A stretch of 62,562 nucleotides of DNA from an uncultured Parabacteroides sp. GTDB taxonomy: Bacteria; Bacteroidota; Bacteroidia; Bacteroidales; Tannerellaceae. The position numbers were made by a program, and so were the translations under genes. The stretch lies in contig CASFNG010000010.1 in assembly GCA_949296075.1 (NCBI GenBank), forward strand, positions 1 to 62,562, read 5' to 3'. Shown here in pieces: positions 1 to 8,751 of this stretch; position 1 is the stretch's first letter; every line of letters starts with the position of its first letter. Below the pieces are notes generated by a model that did not search any database, was not told where the DNA came from, and saw nothing but the letters and a program-made list of their open reading frames with translations.

Positions 1-574
1 ACATTCAGCCGTTCGTGCGGGGCATTGCCCCAAGTACCTCGTGAGGAGCGAACGAGCGAGCGGCGGTTAATATTAATACTAAAGTTTAAAAGAAGGGTCC
101 GTCACTACTCCGTGAGGAGCGAGGCGGATACAGAAAACAGGAGCCCGCGGCAATTTGCTGCGGGCTCTTTTTTATCCCCTCCCCAACCTTTCGGGAATCC
201 TTCCCGGGGATTTACCGGATTCTTCCCGGCTTTTCTCTTTTCAGCTATGGATGATCCTATATATTAATTAGTGTTAAATATTCGTTTTGCCCCGAAAACG
301 TGTAAGGGGATCTTCCCGTTAAGGGATATACTATATGTGTGAGGGAGAGAAATCGGCTCAGGCGGATCGTTAGGGTCGTCCGCCGGGCGGCAAGGAGCTT
401 CCCCCTCACGCGGATAGGGTTTATTCGAGTGAGTATAAATAGAGTGTTTGTTAACCTAAAAAGGGATGCCTATGGAATAAGAGGAGGACAGACGTGCGAG
501 AAGGGACGTGGATGGTTCCTTATGTTGTTAGTTAACTTTTTAAAAATCTATGTATTATCAAAAAACCTTAGAAG
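1..574. other. Non-coding region upstream of PUL 1
   Basis: I see no credible gene here; the short reading frames lack homologous features and sensible composition. It contains a 12-base direct repeat CGTGAGGAGCGA (40-51 and 111-122), a terminator (141-173), AT-rich DNA around 250-290, and a GC-rich, potentially folded stretch around 340-415. The motif TGTTAACCTAAAAA at 449-462 recurs just upstream of the second SusC gene. I found no pair of boxes matching the Bacteroidota promoter well enough to call, so the SusC mRNA may have a long leader or use an ECF sigma factor promoter. Confidence 0.5.
141..173 (+). terminator. Intrinsic terminator of a gene left of the window
   Basis: An 11-base stem (141-151 with 157-167, one G-T pair) with loop AATTT is followed by a run of T. 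It presumably ends a transcript coming from outside the window and isolates PUL 1. Confidence 0.8.
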
Positions 575-3500
575 ATGAGTAAATTCAAGAACTCTTTTTC
601 CCGGACATTATTAATGACCTGTTTATTGTCCGCTTTCTCCGGGGTCGCGATCGCGTCGCAAATATCCTTGTCGGTAAAGGATAAGCCTATGCGCGAGGTA
701 ATCAAGGAGCTGGAGGAGACGACCGAGTATCGTTTCTTCTATAATGACGAGATACAAGGCTTGAACGCGCCCGTCTCCGTGGATGTGGAGAACGAGGATA
801 TTAAGTCCGTCATGGACGCGATCTCAAGCCAGGCGAACATCGTTTATGTCGTGCGATCCGGCAACCAGATCGTGTTGTCGTCGGCCGCCCCGTCAGCCGC
901 CAAGCCGCAGCAGAACAGCAAGCGGGTGACCGGTAAGGTGCTCGACCACAACGGTGAGCCGATCATCGGGGCCAACGTGGTCGTGAAGGGCACCACCACC
1001 GGAACCATCACCGACATGGACGGTAACTTCACCATTAGCGTGGGCGAGGGAGCCATATTGAAGGTCTCCTATATCGGCTACTCCGATCAGGAGATTCCCG
1101 TAGGCAACCAATCTTCCTTCAACATCACCTTGCGTGAGGACACCCAGGCCTTGGACGAGGTGGTCGTGGTCGGGTACGGTACGATGGCGAGAAGGGAGCT
1201 GACCTCCGCTATCTCCCACATCTCCAGCGAGGACTTCCTGTCGATCAGCAACGTGGATCCCTCGATGATGATCCAAGGTAAGGTGGCGGGCGTGTCGGTC
1301 ACCAACACGGCTATCGGTGACCCGAACAACCAGGCGAACATACAGATCCGCGGTATCTCCTCCCGCTCCGCAGGCTTGGGCCCGCTGATCGTGGTGGATG
1401 GAGTGCCGGGCGGTAACCTGACCAACATCAACCCTAACGATATTGCCTCGATCGACATCTTGAAGGATGGCGCGGCATCGGCTATTTACGGTACGCAAGG
1501 TAGTAACGGCGTGGTGTTGGTCACCACGAAGAAAGGTAGTCGCGACGGGCAGTTGCACGCGTCGTATATCGGTACGGTGACCGCCAACTTCATGGTTCGC
1601 GACTTGGAGACGATCAGTGCCGACGAGTTCCGCGAGCTACGTGTTCCAAAAAATCAGGGCGTGGATCAGGGCGGTAACACCGACTGGCTCGATGAGGTAT
1701 CCCGTACGGGCTTCGCCCATCAGCATACATTGACCTTCTCCGGTGGAACCGAGCGGAGTAATTACCGGGCGAGCGTGGACTTCAAGGACGCCACCGGTAT
1801 CGACATCCGATCCAGCCGTAAGGAGTATGGCGCCCGCATCTCGTTAAACCATACGACGAAGAATGGCTTGATGACCTTCTCCGCCAATATCATCCCGCGT
1901 ATAGCGTACCGGAATAACGGCGACGCGGGGCAGTTCAGGGCGGCGCTGGAGGCGAATCCCACCACGCCCGTGTTCGATCCGAACGTCCCCGGGCAGTATT
2001 CCAACTTCAACGGGCAGCCGGGTGGCGTGAATCCCGTAGAGTTACTTAAATTGGAGGAGAGCGGTGGCGAGACCAAGCTGTTGGATTGGAACGTCTCCGC
2101 GAAATTGAACCTCCTTCCCCTGCTGGCGAAAAACGGGAGCTCGAATCACTCGCTGAATACGCAGGTGACCTTGGCGCAACAGCAGAACGATAACTTCAAC
2201 TTCTGGTTCCGCCCGTCGACCAGCACGGTGGCGCAGAACAACGGGCGACTGGGCGAGGCGAGCCGCGACTATGGCAAAACCCGTCAGGAGAGCTTGGAGT
2301 GGCTGGTGAATTACGCCTTGGACAAGAAGGATCACCACCTTAAGGTGATGGCGGGTTACTCCTACCAGTACTGGCAGAACTCGGGTATGAACGCGGCGAA
2401 CAAGGACTTCCCTTCCGACGCGCTTACCTACAATAACTTAGGACAAGGTGAGTACGCCAAGGAAGAGGGACGCAATGAACTGGGCAGCTACAAGAACGAC
2501 TCAAAGCTGATCGCCTTCTTCGGACGTGCCAGCTACGACTATAAGGGGAAATACTTGGCGACAGCCTCGCTGCGTTACGAGGGTTCCTCCAAGTTCGGTA
2601 CCAACAATAAGTGGGGTTATTTCCCCGCCTTCTCGCTTGGTTGGCGTATCAGCGAGGAAGAGTTCATGCAGGGTGTCGATTGGATCAACGACTTGAAGGT
2701 ACGCGGCGACTTCGGTGTCACCGGTAACCAGAACTTCGACAGCTATAAGTCGCTGGCCACGATGCAGGGCTTCGGTTCGTATGCCTACCAAGGCCAGTTC
2801 TTTACCGTATGGGGCCCCGGCAAGAACCCAAATTATGACCTGAAATGGGAGAAGGGCTTGAACTGGAACGTCGGCGTTGACTTCTCCTTGTTCGATAATG
2901 TGGTGATGGGATCGTTGAACTACTACAACCGTAAGCAGCAAGACCTGTTGGGCGACTATAACGTGGCCGTGCCTCCGTACCTTTTCCCGACCACTTTCGT
3001 GAATGTGGGTACGATGCGTAACCGGGGTGTCGAGATCGACTTGAACATCCAGGCGGTCAAGACGCGCGACTTCAGCTACAATATCGGCTTCGTGGGGGCT
3101 ACCAATGATAATAAGTTCCTCCATTTCTCCAACAACGAGTACACGGGGCAGGCGTTTATCGACGTATGTACGATGGAATCCCCGGGTAACCCCGGCTCCT
3201 TGCAGCGTATCGAGGAGGGGAAACGCCTCGGTAACTACTTCACTTGGGCGTACGCCGGCGTGGACGAGAACGGCGATTGGTTGGTATGGAACAAGGATAA
3301 CACCGAGAAGATCCCCATCAGCCAGGCGCAGACCGAGGACAAACGAGTTACTGGTAATGGTTTGCCAAAATTCACGGCATCTTTGACAAATACCTTCACC
3401 TACAAAAATTGGGACCTGACCGTCTATTTCCGCGGGGCTTTCGGATATGATATTTACAACGTGCACGACCTCTATTTCGGTTTGCAGAGCGCCACGGGAA

Positions 3501-3820
3501 ATGTCTTGAAGAAGGCTTACGAGGAGAACGCGCATATCACCTCGGGCATGAACGTGCTGACGGATTACTTCTTGGAGAAGGGTGATTACCTGAAGCTGGA
3601 TGTCGTGACCTTGGGCTACCGCTTCGACCTCGACAGCAAGTGGCTGAACGGCATACGCCTCTACGTGACGGGCAAGAACTTGGCGACCATCACGGGCTTC
3701 AGCGGCGTGGATCCGGAGACTTACCAGGTGAACGGATTGACCCCCGGTACGACTAACGGTACCCGGAGCTACTATCCGACGACCAGACAGGTATTGTTCG
3801 GGTTGCAATTGGATTTCTAA
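575..3820 (+). CDS. SusC/RagA-family TonB-dependent receptor with STN domain (PUL 1)
   Basis: Outer-membrane receptor that, with the SusD-like lipoprotein encoded next, imports an oligosaccharide using TonB energy. The 1081-residue product has a signal peptide (about 1-28), an STN (secretin/TonB short N-terminal) domain at about 29-102, a carboxypeptidase-D-like regulatory domain at about 117-200 (VTGKVLD, then SYIGY), a plug with VVVGYGT and DGVPGGNL, and a large beta barrel ending in phenylalanine. STN domains normally contact a FecR-type anti-sigma factor, so expression is probably controlled by an ECF sigma/anti-sigma pair; none is encoded in the window. ATG 575 is directly followed by the charged and hydrophobic parts of the signal peptide. 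It is clearly related to the receptor at 13358-16369, which lacks STN. The substrate is not readable from sequence. Confidence 0.95.
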   Translation: MSKFKNSFSRTLLMTCLLSAFSGVAIASQISLSVKDKPMREVIKELEETTEYRFFYNDEIQGLNAPVSVDVENEDIKSVMDAISSQANIVYVVRSGNQIVLSSAAPSAAKPQQNSKRVTGKVLDHNGEPIIGANVVVKGTTTGTITDMDGNFTISVGEGAILKVSYIGYSDQEIPVGNQSSFNITLREDTQALDEVVVVGYGTMARRELTSAISHISSEDFLSISNVDPSMMIQGKVAGVSVTNTAIGDPNNQANIQIRGISSRSAGLGPLIVVDGVPGGNLTNINPNDIASIDILKDGAASAIYGTQGSNGVVLVTTKKGSRDGQLHASYIGTVTANFMVRDLETISADEFRELRVPKNQGVDQGGNTDWLDEVSRTGFAHQHTLTFSGGTERSNYRASVDFKDATGIDIRSSRKEYGARISLNHTTKNGLMTFSANIIPRIAYRNNGDAGQFRAALEANPTTPVFDPNVPGQYSNFNGQPGGVNPVELLKLEESGGETKLLDWNVSAKLNLLPLLAKNGSSNHSLNTQVTLAQQQNDNFNFWFRPSTSTVAQNNGRLGEASRDYGKTRQESLEWLVNYALDKKDHHLKVMAGYSYQYWQNSGMNAANKDFPSDALTYNNLGQGEYAKEEGRNELGSYKNDSKLIAFFGRASYDYKGKYLATASLRYEGSSKFGTNNKWGYFPAFSLGWRISEEEFMQGVDWINDLKVRGDFGVTGNQNFDSYKSLATMQGFGSYAYQGQFFTVWGPGKNPNYDLKWEKGLNWNVGVDFSLFDNVVMGSLNYYNRKQQDLLGDYNVAVPPYLFPTTFVNVGTMRNRGVEIDLNIQAVKTRDFSYNIGFVGATNDNKFLHFSNNEYTGQAFIDVCTMESPGNPGSLQRIEEGKRLGNYFTWAYAGVDENGDWLVWNKDNTEKIPISQAQTEDKRVTGNGLPKFTASLTNTFTYKNWDLTVYFRGAFGYDIYNVHDLYFGLQSATGNVLKKAYEENAHITSGMNVLTDYFLEKGDYLKLDVVTLGYRFDLDSKWLNGIRLYVTGKNLATITGFSGVDPETYQVNGLTPGTTNGTRSYYPTTRQVLFGLQLDF

Positions 3821-3847
3821 TCTTTTTAACCTTAAAAATCAGACCTT

Positions 3848-5578
3848 ATGAAATACAAGAGATTGATAAGTTACTTGGGAAGCGTTCTGTTGTCGTCGGC
3901 TCTCTTCTCGTGCACGGACCTGACGGAGACCGTGTATGACCAGATCGTGACGGAGAATTACTACAACACGAGGCAGGATGTGGTTCGCTCGGCGTTCCGT
4001 CCCTTCGAGCACGCCTTCTGGAGCATAGGCCCGCGGTTCACCATCAACGAGGAGACCTCCGACCAGTTAGGTACCTGGAACCGCGACGGTTGGTGGGTCG
4101 ACGGGCAGGTATGGCAGCGGTATCATTACCATACCTGGACGATCGACGACGATATTCCCGAGTGGAGCGCTTGTTTCACGGGCATCATGTATGCCAGCTC
4201 CGTGCTGGATGATTTCGAGAGCCTCACGGCGGAGCAGTTCAATATGTCGCAGGAGGAATTTAACTCCCTCGCCGCCCAGAACCGTGTCTTGAGGGCTTGG
4301 TTCTACATCCGCCTGCTCGACGCTTACCGGAATATCCCGCTGGCGGTCAGCAAGGACGCGAGCAAGAATTCCAAGGGGCAGGTGCCCCCTCAGGAGGTAT
4401 TCGACTTCGTGGAGCAGGAATTGATAGAGAGCTTGGATATGTTGCCAACAAAGGAAGGATCGAACGGTAATGGGATTAATCAAGGACAATGGAACAAGGC
4501 GGGTGCCGCCGCGCTGTTGGTTCGCCTCTACCTCAACGCCGAGAAATGGATCGGTACGCCAATGTACGACAAATGCGCCGAGTACGCCCGGAAGATCATC
4601 GACGGCGAGTACGGCTTCTATGAGGTTGATCCCCGCTGGGACGCTCCTTTTGATTGGGACAACGAGAACTGTAATGAGGTGATTTTTGGTTTTCCGTCGT
4701 CATTGGGACGTAGCCACTGGCATTACGATAACGATGTATATTGGTGGTGCTTGCCAGCCAATGCGCAGTTCTATTTTGGATCGTCCAGTCAGGGAGGCTT
4801 TAATCCTAAATATGCGGCGCAGCCCAGTCGTGACGTGGAAGGCAATCTTTATAACTTTACCCTTGGAATGCCGGTCTATAAGTTCCAGAAGTATCCCGAG
4901 GACTGCCGTCTGAAGTTGTACCGGAACTTAGGTAATAGCACCCGGGAGGGGATGTTCCTTTTCGGCTATCTTGAGTATGAGGAGAACGGGGTGACGAAGC
5001 GGGTTACCTCGCCCTCGAACGGTCTCGACCTCTACCTGCGCGACCAAGTGGGCGTATTCCACGGTACGCCTCCCGGAGAGGTGCCGGAGAACACCACCTC
5101 TGATATGATGAACGGCGACCATAATTCGGGTTGGCATTTCTGTAAGTACCCATTCTATTCGGATGAGGACGCGGGTTTGCGCGAGGCCGACTACTCGGAA
5201 ATCCGTTTGGCTGAGATCTATTACTCCTTGGCTGAGTGCGAGTTCCGCTCGGGCAACGTGGAGGAGGCCGGCAAGTTGCTGAACCAGGTCCGTAAGCGTT
5301 ACTATCCCGCCGAGAAATATTCGGAATATCTCTATATCCCGGATGGGAAGGTACAGCTGACCGAGAACGAGCTGCTCGACGAATGGGGCCGCGAGTTCTT
5401 CGCCGAGGGCCGTCGGCGTACGGATCTCTGCCGCTGGAACAAGTTCACCACCGGTACTTGGTGGGACAAGCAGCCTGATGCGGACAACCATACGGATATA
5501 TTCCCGTTGAGCCGGAACACGCTGGGCGCGAACCCGGATCTCGTGCAAAATCCGGGATACGACGATATTGCCCGTTAA
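3848..5578 (+). CDS. SusD/RagB-family surface glycan-binding lipoprotein (PUL 1)
   Basis: Surface lipoprotein of 576 residues that caps the SusC barrel and binds the incoming glycan. The lipobox is LFSC, with the lipidated cysteine near residue 22, followed by TDLTETVYD, the usual SusD start. TPR-like helices follow, with conserved stretches such as AGAAALLVRLYLNA (around 217-231), YYSLAECEFR and a late LDEWGREFFAEGRRR that is typical of the RagB C-terminal domain. It starts 27 bases after the receptor gene, so the two are co-transcribed. The SusD at 11592-13340 shares FRPFEHA-like, HTWTIDD and AGAAALLVRLYLNA segments, so the two PULs descend from one duplication or recognise similar ligands. 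Confidence 0.95.
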   Translation: MKYKRLISYLGSVLLSSALFSCTDLTETVYDQIVTENYYNTRQDVVRSAFRPFEHAFWSIGPRFTINEETSDQLGTWNRDGWWVDGQVWQRYHYHTWTIDDDIPEWSACFTGIMYASSVLDDFESLTAEQFNMSQEEFNSLAAQNRVLRAWFYIRLLDAYRNIPLAVSKDASKNSKGQVPPQEVFDFVEQELIESLDMLPTKEGSNGNGINQGQWNKAGAAALLVRLYLNAEKWIGTPMYDKCAEYARKIIDGEYGFYEVDPRWDAPFDWDNENCNEVIFGFPSSLGRSHWHYDNDVYWWCLPANAQFYFGSSSQGGFNPKYAAQPSRDVEGNLYNFTLGMPVYKFQKYPEDCRLKLYRNLGNSTREGMFLFGYLEYEENGVTKRVTSPSNGLDLYLRDQVGVFHGTPPGEVPENTTSDMMNGDHNSGWHFCKYPFYSDEDAGLREADYSEIRLAEIYYSLAECEFRSGNVEEAGKLLNQVRKRYYPAEKYSEYLYIPDGKVQLTENELLDEWGREFFAEGRRRTDLCRWNKFTTGTWWDKQPDADNHTDIFPLSRNTLGANPDLVQNPGYDDIAR

Positions 5579-5613
5579 GGGAACAGTGTATTTTATTAAT
5601 TAAATAGAGCGTT

Positions 5614-6924
5614 ATGGTATCAAGAAGATCATTTATCCGCCAGTCGGTGTCCGCTATGGCCGCCGGCTTGGTGATGCCCTCCGTACTGGACGAGAGCGCC
5701 CTCTGGGCGCGTCCGGTAGGGGCGAACGACCAGATCAACGTGGCGTTGATCGGATGCCGGAGCATGGGATGGTCGGATCTGTCCGACTTCCTGATCCATC
5801 CGGAGGTGAATTGCGTGGCGCTGTGCGACATCGATAAGGAGGTGTTGGAGGGAAAAGGCGCCGAGGTGGAGAAACTTCGGGGCAAGAAGCCTAAATTGTA
5901 CAAGGATTACCGCGACGTGCTGGACCGGAAAGACATCGATGCCGTGATCGTCGGCACGCCGGATCATTGGCACTGCCTGCACATGGTGGACGCCTGCGCC
6001 GCCGGGAAGGATGTCTATGTGGAGAAACCGATCGCCAATTCGATCGCCGAGTGCGACGCGATGGTGAAGGCCGCTCACCGGTATAACCGCGTCGTGCAGG
6101 TGGGGCAGCAGCAACGCAGCGGCAACCATTGGCACGAGATGAAGCAGTACATCGACAGCGGCAAGTTAGGCAAGATCGCCCGCGTCAACGTATGGGCGAA
6201 CTTCAATTACGCCGCCATCCTCAATCCCGTGCCGGATAGCCCCGTGCCCGCCAACGTGGATTTCGAGACTTGGCTGGGCCCAGCGCCGGAACGAACCTTC
6301 AACCAGCTGCGTTTCCACGGCCTCTGGCGGATGTTCTGGGATTATGGCGGAGGCCTCATGACCGACTGGGGCGTACATCTGCTGGATATGGCCCTGTGGG
6401 GCATGAACGTGAAGGGGATGCCGAATCGGGTCATGGCTTCGGGCGGTAATTTCGCCTATCCGGATAATTACGCGGAGACGTTCGATACCTTGACGGTCAT
6501 TTACGAGTTCGACGATTTCATCATCCAGTGGAGCAACATCGCCGGGACGGAGACGGGCCCCTACGGGCGGAATTACGGCTTGGAGTTCAAGGGGGTGAAC
6601 GGTACCTTGGTGGCCAACCGAGAGAGCTGGGAGGTCTATCCCGAGCAGAATCGGGTGGAGGCGGTCAAGAAGCTGCCCAATTTCCAGGATCACAAGGATC
6701 ACGTCACGAATTTCCTCGACTGTATGCGGAGCCGCGAGATGAACACGGCTTGCACGATCGACAACGGGAGCCTGTGTGCCAAGTACGCCCATTTGGGCAA
6801 TATCTCGGCGAGGGTGAAATCCGCGCTCGTATATGACGACGTGAAGAAGACCTTCAACAACCCGGATGCCGACAAGCTGATCAAGCCGGCCTACCGGAAG
6901 CCGTGGAAATTCCCCGAACCGTAA
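5614..6924 (+). CDS. Tat-exported Gfo/Idh/MocA-family NAD(P)-dependent oxidoreductase (PUL 1)
   Basis: A 436-residue dehydrogenase-like protein. The N-terminus has a twin-arginine signal (SRRSFIRQ, then a hydrophobic stretch), implying export in folded form with its cofactor bound. A Rossmann domain follows (VALIGCRSMG near 43-53, then ALCDID), then the family lysine motif EKPIANS and the C-terminal catalytic segment DWGVHLLDMALWG. Family members oxidise a sugar hydroxyl, often at C3, or transfer hydride internally. It sits 35 bases after susD and before a DUF1080 gene and a sugar isomerase-like gene, a combination that fits oxidation of a glycoside to a 3-keto form before cleavage. Substrate and cofactor regeneration are unknown. 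It differs from the second Gfo/Idh/MocA protein at 16662-18032, which has a lipobox. Confidence 0.9.
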   Translation: MVSRRSFIRQSVSAMAAGLVMPSVLDESALWARPVGANDQINVALIGCRSMGWSDLSDFLIHPEVNCVALCDIDKEVLEGKGAEVEKLRGKKPKLYKDYRDVLDRKDIDAVIVGTPDHWHCLHMVDACAAGKDVYVEKPIANSIAECDAMVKAAHRYNRVVQVGQQQRSGNHWHEMKQYIDSGKLGKIARVNVWANFNYAAILNPVPDSPVPANVDFETWLGPAPERTFNQLRFHGLWRMFWDYGGGLMTDWGVHLLDMALWGMNVKGMPNRVMASGGNFAYPDNYAETFDTLTVIYEFDDFIIQWSNIAGTETGPYGRNYGLEFKGVNGTLVANRESWEVYPEQNRVEAVKKLPNFQDHKDHVTNFLDCMRSREMNTACTIDNGSLCAKYAHLGNISARVKSALVYDDVKKTFNNPDADKLIKPAYRKPWKFPEP

Positions 6925-6985
6925 TCCCGGAGAGTTGGGGATGATTCGGTAATTTCCTGATGTTCAATTTTTAAAAACATGAAGT

Positions 6986-7765
6986 ATGAATAAGAGATAT
7001 GTATGGATCATGGCGGGGGCTCTTCTCTCCCTGCCTCTCTTCGCCCAGAACCAGAAGGAGTATCCCGGGCGCGCGCCCATGACGCATGAGATGACCGAGT
7101 ATTGGTGGCCGCAGCCTCCGATCGTCACGCCGGGGCAGGCTCCGGTGGATCCGATACCGGCGCCGTCTGACGCCATCGTCCTTTTCGATGGCAAGGATCT
7201 CTCGAAATGGGAGAACTCGAAAGGCGGCCCGGCGGAATGGACGGTTCACGATGGCGTGTTTACCGTGAAAAAAGGTACCGGCGACATCCGGACCAAGCAG
7301 AAGTTCAACGACTTCCAGCTCCACTTGGAGTGGTGTACCCCGGTAGGGATCGAGGGCGAGAGCCAGCTCAGGGGCAACAGCGGGGTATTCCTGCAAGGGA
7401 TGTACGAGGTGCAGATACTGGATAATTACCAGAATGAGACCTACGTGAACGGACAGACGGGAAGTATCTACAAGCAGACGCCGCCCTTGGTGAACGCGAT
7501 GAACAAGCCGGGCGTATGGAACACCTACGATATTATCTATACGGCGCCTACCTTCAAGAAAGACGGGACGTATCGTACCTTCCCGCGGGTGACGATCCTG
7601 CAAAACGGGGTGTTGTTGCAGAACAACACGATCATCCAGGGGACGACTCCTTACGTAGGTTTCCCGGAGGTGATCCAGCATGGCGCGGGACCGATCGGCT
7701 TGCAGGATCATGGCGACGCGAGCGCCCCGATCAGTTTCCGGAACATCTGGATCAGGGAGTTGTAA
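6986..7765 (+). CDS. DUF1080 / 3-keto-disaccharide hydrolase-domain protein, exported
   Basis: The 259-residue product has a Sec signal peptide (about 1-20, cleavage after LPLFA) and a concanavalin-like DUF1080 domain covering about 55-259: IVLFDGKDLSKWE, then LHLEWCTP, GNSGVFLQGMYEVQILD and GPIGLQDHG. The family is named for hydrolysis of 3-keto-disaccharides. Directly after a Gfo/Idh/MocA oxidoreductase gene, its likely task is to process the 3-keto product in the periplasm. The gene lies 61 bases after its neighbour and 15 bases before the next start, consistent with one operon. Because many DUF1080 proteins are uncharacterised, binding or lyase activity is also possible. Confidence 0.9.
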   Translation: MNKRYVWIMAGALLSLPLFAQNQKEYPGRAPMTHEMTEYWWPQPPIVTPGQAPVDPIPAPSDAIVLFDGKDLSKWENSKGGPAEWTVHDGVFTVKKGTGDIRTKQKFNDFQLHLEWCTPVGIEGESQLRGNSGVFLQGMYEVQILDNYQNETYVNGQTGSIYKQTPPLVNAMNKPGVWNTYDIIYTAPTFKKDGTYRTFPRVTILQNGVLLQNNTIIQGTTPYVGFPEVIQHGAGPIGLQDHGDASAPISFRNIWIREL

Positions 7766-7780
7766 CTTGTGGGATGGATT

Positions 7781-8725
7781 ATGTGGTTAGATATACCTAT
7801 TTCGAGGCGTAAAATGCTTCTTGGCGCGGGTTTGGCTCTCTTGGGGGCCAAGCCCGTAGCCGCTGCCGTAGCCACCTCCCGGGAGAAGGTCCCTGAGGGG
7901 GATCTCCCTTTCCGTATCAGCTTGAACACCTCCACCATCTCCGGCTATGACCTGCCCGTGGAGCGGCAGATCGCCTGTTGCGCCGAGGCGGGGTTCGACG
8001 GGATCGAGTTGTGGACAAAGGATATACAGGCGTATCAGGCGAGAGGCGGCACCTTGAGTCAGTTGGCCGGCGAGATCCGGTCGGCTCACTTGGTGCTGGA
8101 GAATATCATCGGCTTTTCCCCTTGGATCGCGGGTGGCAAAGGGCTCGACGAGATGCGGCGCGAGATGGATATGGCGGCGGAGTTGGGCAGCCGTTGCATC
8201 GCCGCTACCGCGCTGGGCGTGGACGCGATCGACCGGAACGACTTCGAGCGCTACTCGGACAATTACAGGAAGATATTGGAGCATGGGATGGAGGTCAACG
8301 TACGCCCCTTGTTGGAGGTTTGGGGCAGCGGTGCCTTGCATAATCTGGCTGATGCGGTGCATATCGCGGTAGGGACAGGGCATCCCAAGGCCTCGTTATT
8401 GCTCGATTTTTATCACCTTTACCGAGGGAATAACCCGTTTGAAAGCTTATCTTTGCTCAACGGGATGGAGCTGCCGGTTTTCCATATCAACGATTATCCC
8501 GCCTCGCCCGCCCGCGACAAGCTGACGGACGCCGACCGGGTCTATCCGGGGGATGGCATCTGTCCCTTCGACAAGCTGTTGCCCCTCCTGCGGAGGATCG
8601 GCTTCAAGGGGGCTTTGTCGCTGGAATTGTTCAACCCCGCCTATTGGAGTGGTCGCGACGTGCGGGAATCGCTGGCGGTAGGTTACCGGAAAGTGAGGGA
8701 CGTGGTGGTGCGTTCCTTGGCATGA
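7781..8725 (+). CDS. Sugar phosphate isomerase/epimerase-like TIM barrel, Tat-exported
   Basis: A xylose-isomerase-like TIM barrel (AP endonuclease 2 fold) of about 314 residues. Likely metal ligands are visible: Glu in LLEVWG, Asp in LLDFYHLYRG, His in FHINDYP and Glu in LSLELFN. SRRKMLLGAG at the N-terminus is a twin-arginine signal, so the enzyme works in the periplasm, where no sugar phosphates are expected; the substrate is more likely a free or 3-keto sugar. Members of this fold act as epimerases, isomerases or lyases of keto-glycosides. I chose ATG 7781; GTG 7769 is in frame but would add only four residues before the signal. It lies between DUF1080 and nucleoside-hydrolase-like genes. 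Confidence 0.85.
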   Translation: MWLDIPISRRKMLLGAGLALLGAKPVAAAVATSREKVPEGDLPFRISLNTSTISGYDLPVERQIACCAEAGFDGIELWTKDIQAYQARGGTLSQLAGEIRSAHLVLENIIGFSPWIAGGKGLDEMRREMDMAAELGSRCIAATALGVDAIDRNDFERYSDNYRKILEHGMEVNVRPLLEVWGSGALHNLADAVHIAVGTGHPKASLLLDFYHLYRGNNPFESLSLLNGMELPVFHINDYPASPARDKLTDADRVYPGDGICPFDKLLPLLRRIGFKGALSLELFNPAYWSGRDVRESLAVGYRKVRDVVVRSLA

Positions 8726-8751
8726 GAATCATTTGTTTATTAAAAGTTGGA

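Noticed and set aside
25-267. 80-codon reading frame at the left end
   Set aside because: Contains the terminator at 141-173 and has no recognisable protein features.
893-1558. Long minus-strand reading frames inside the susC, susD and other genes
   Set aside because: Frames opposite GC-rich coding DNA; histidine-, valine- and arginine-rich translations with no signals or motifs.
4470-4913. Plus-strand frames inside the first susD gene
   Set aside because: Out-of-frame shadows of an intact gene; no sign of a frameshift in susD.
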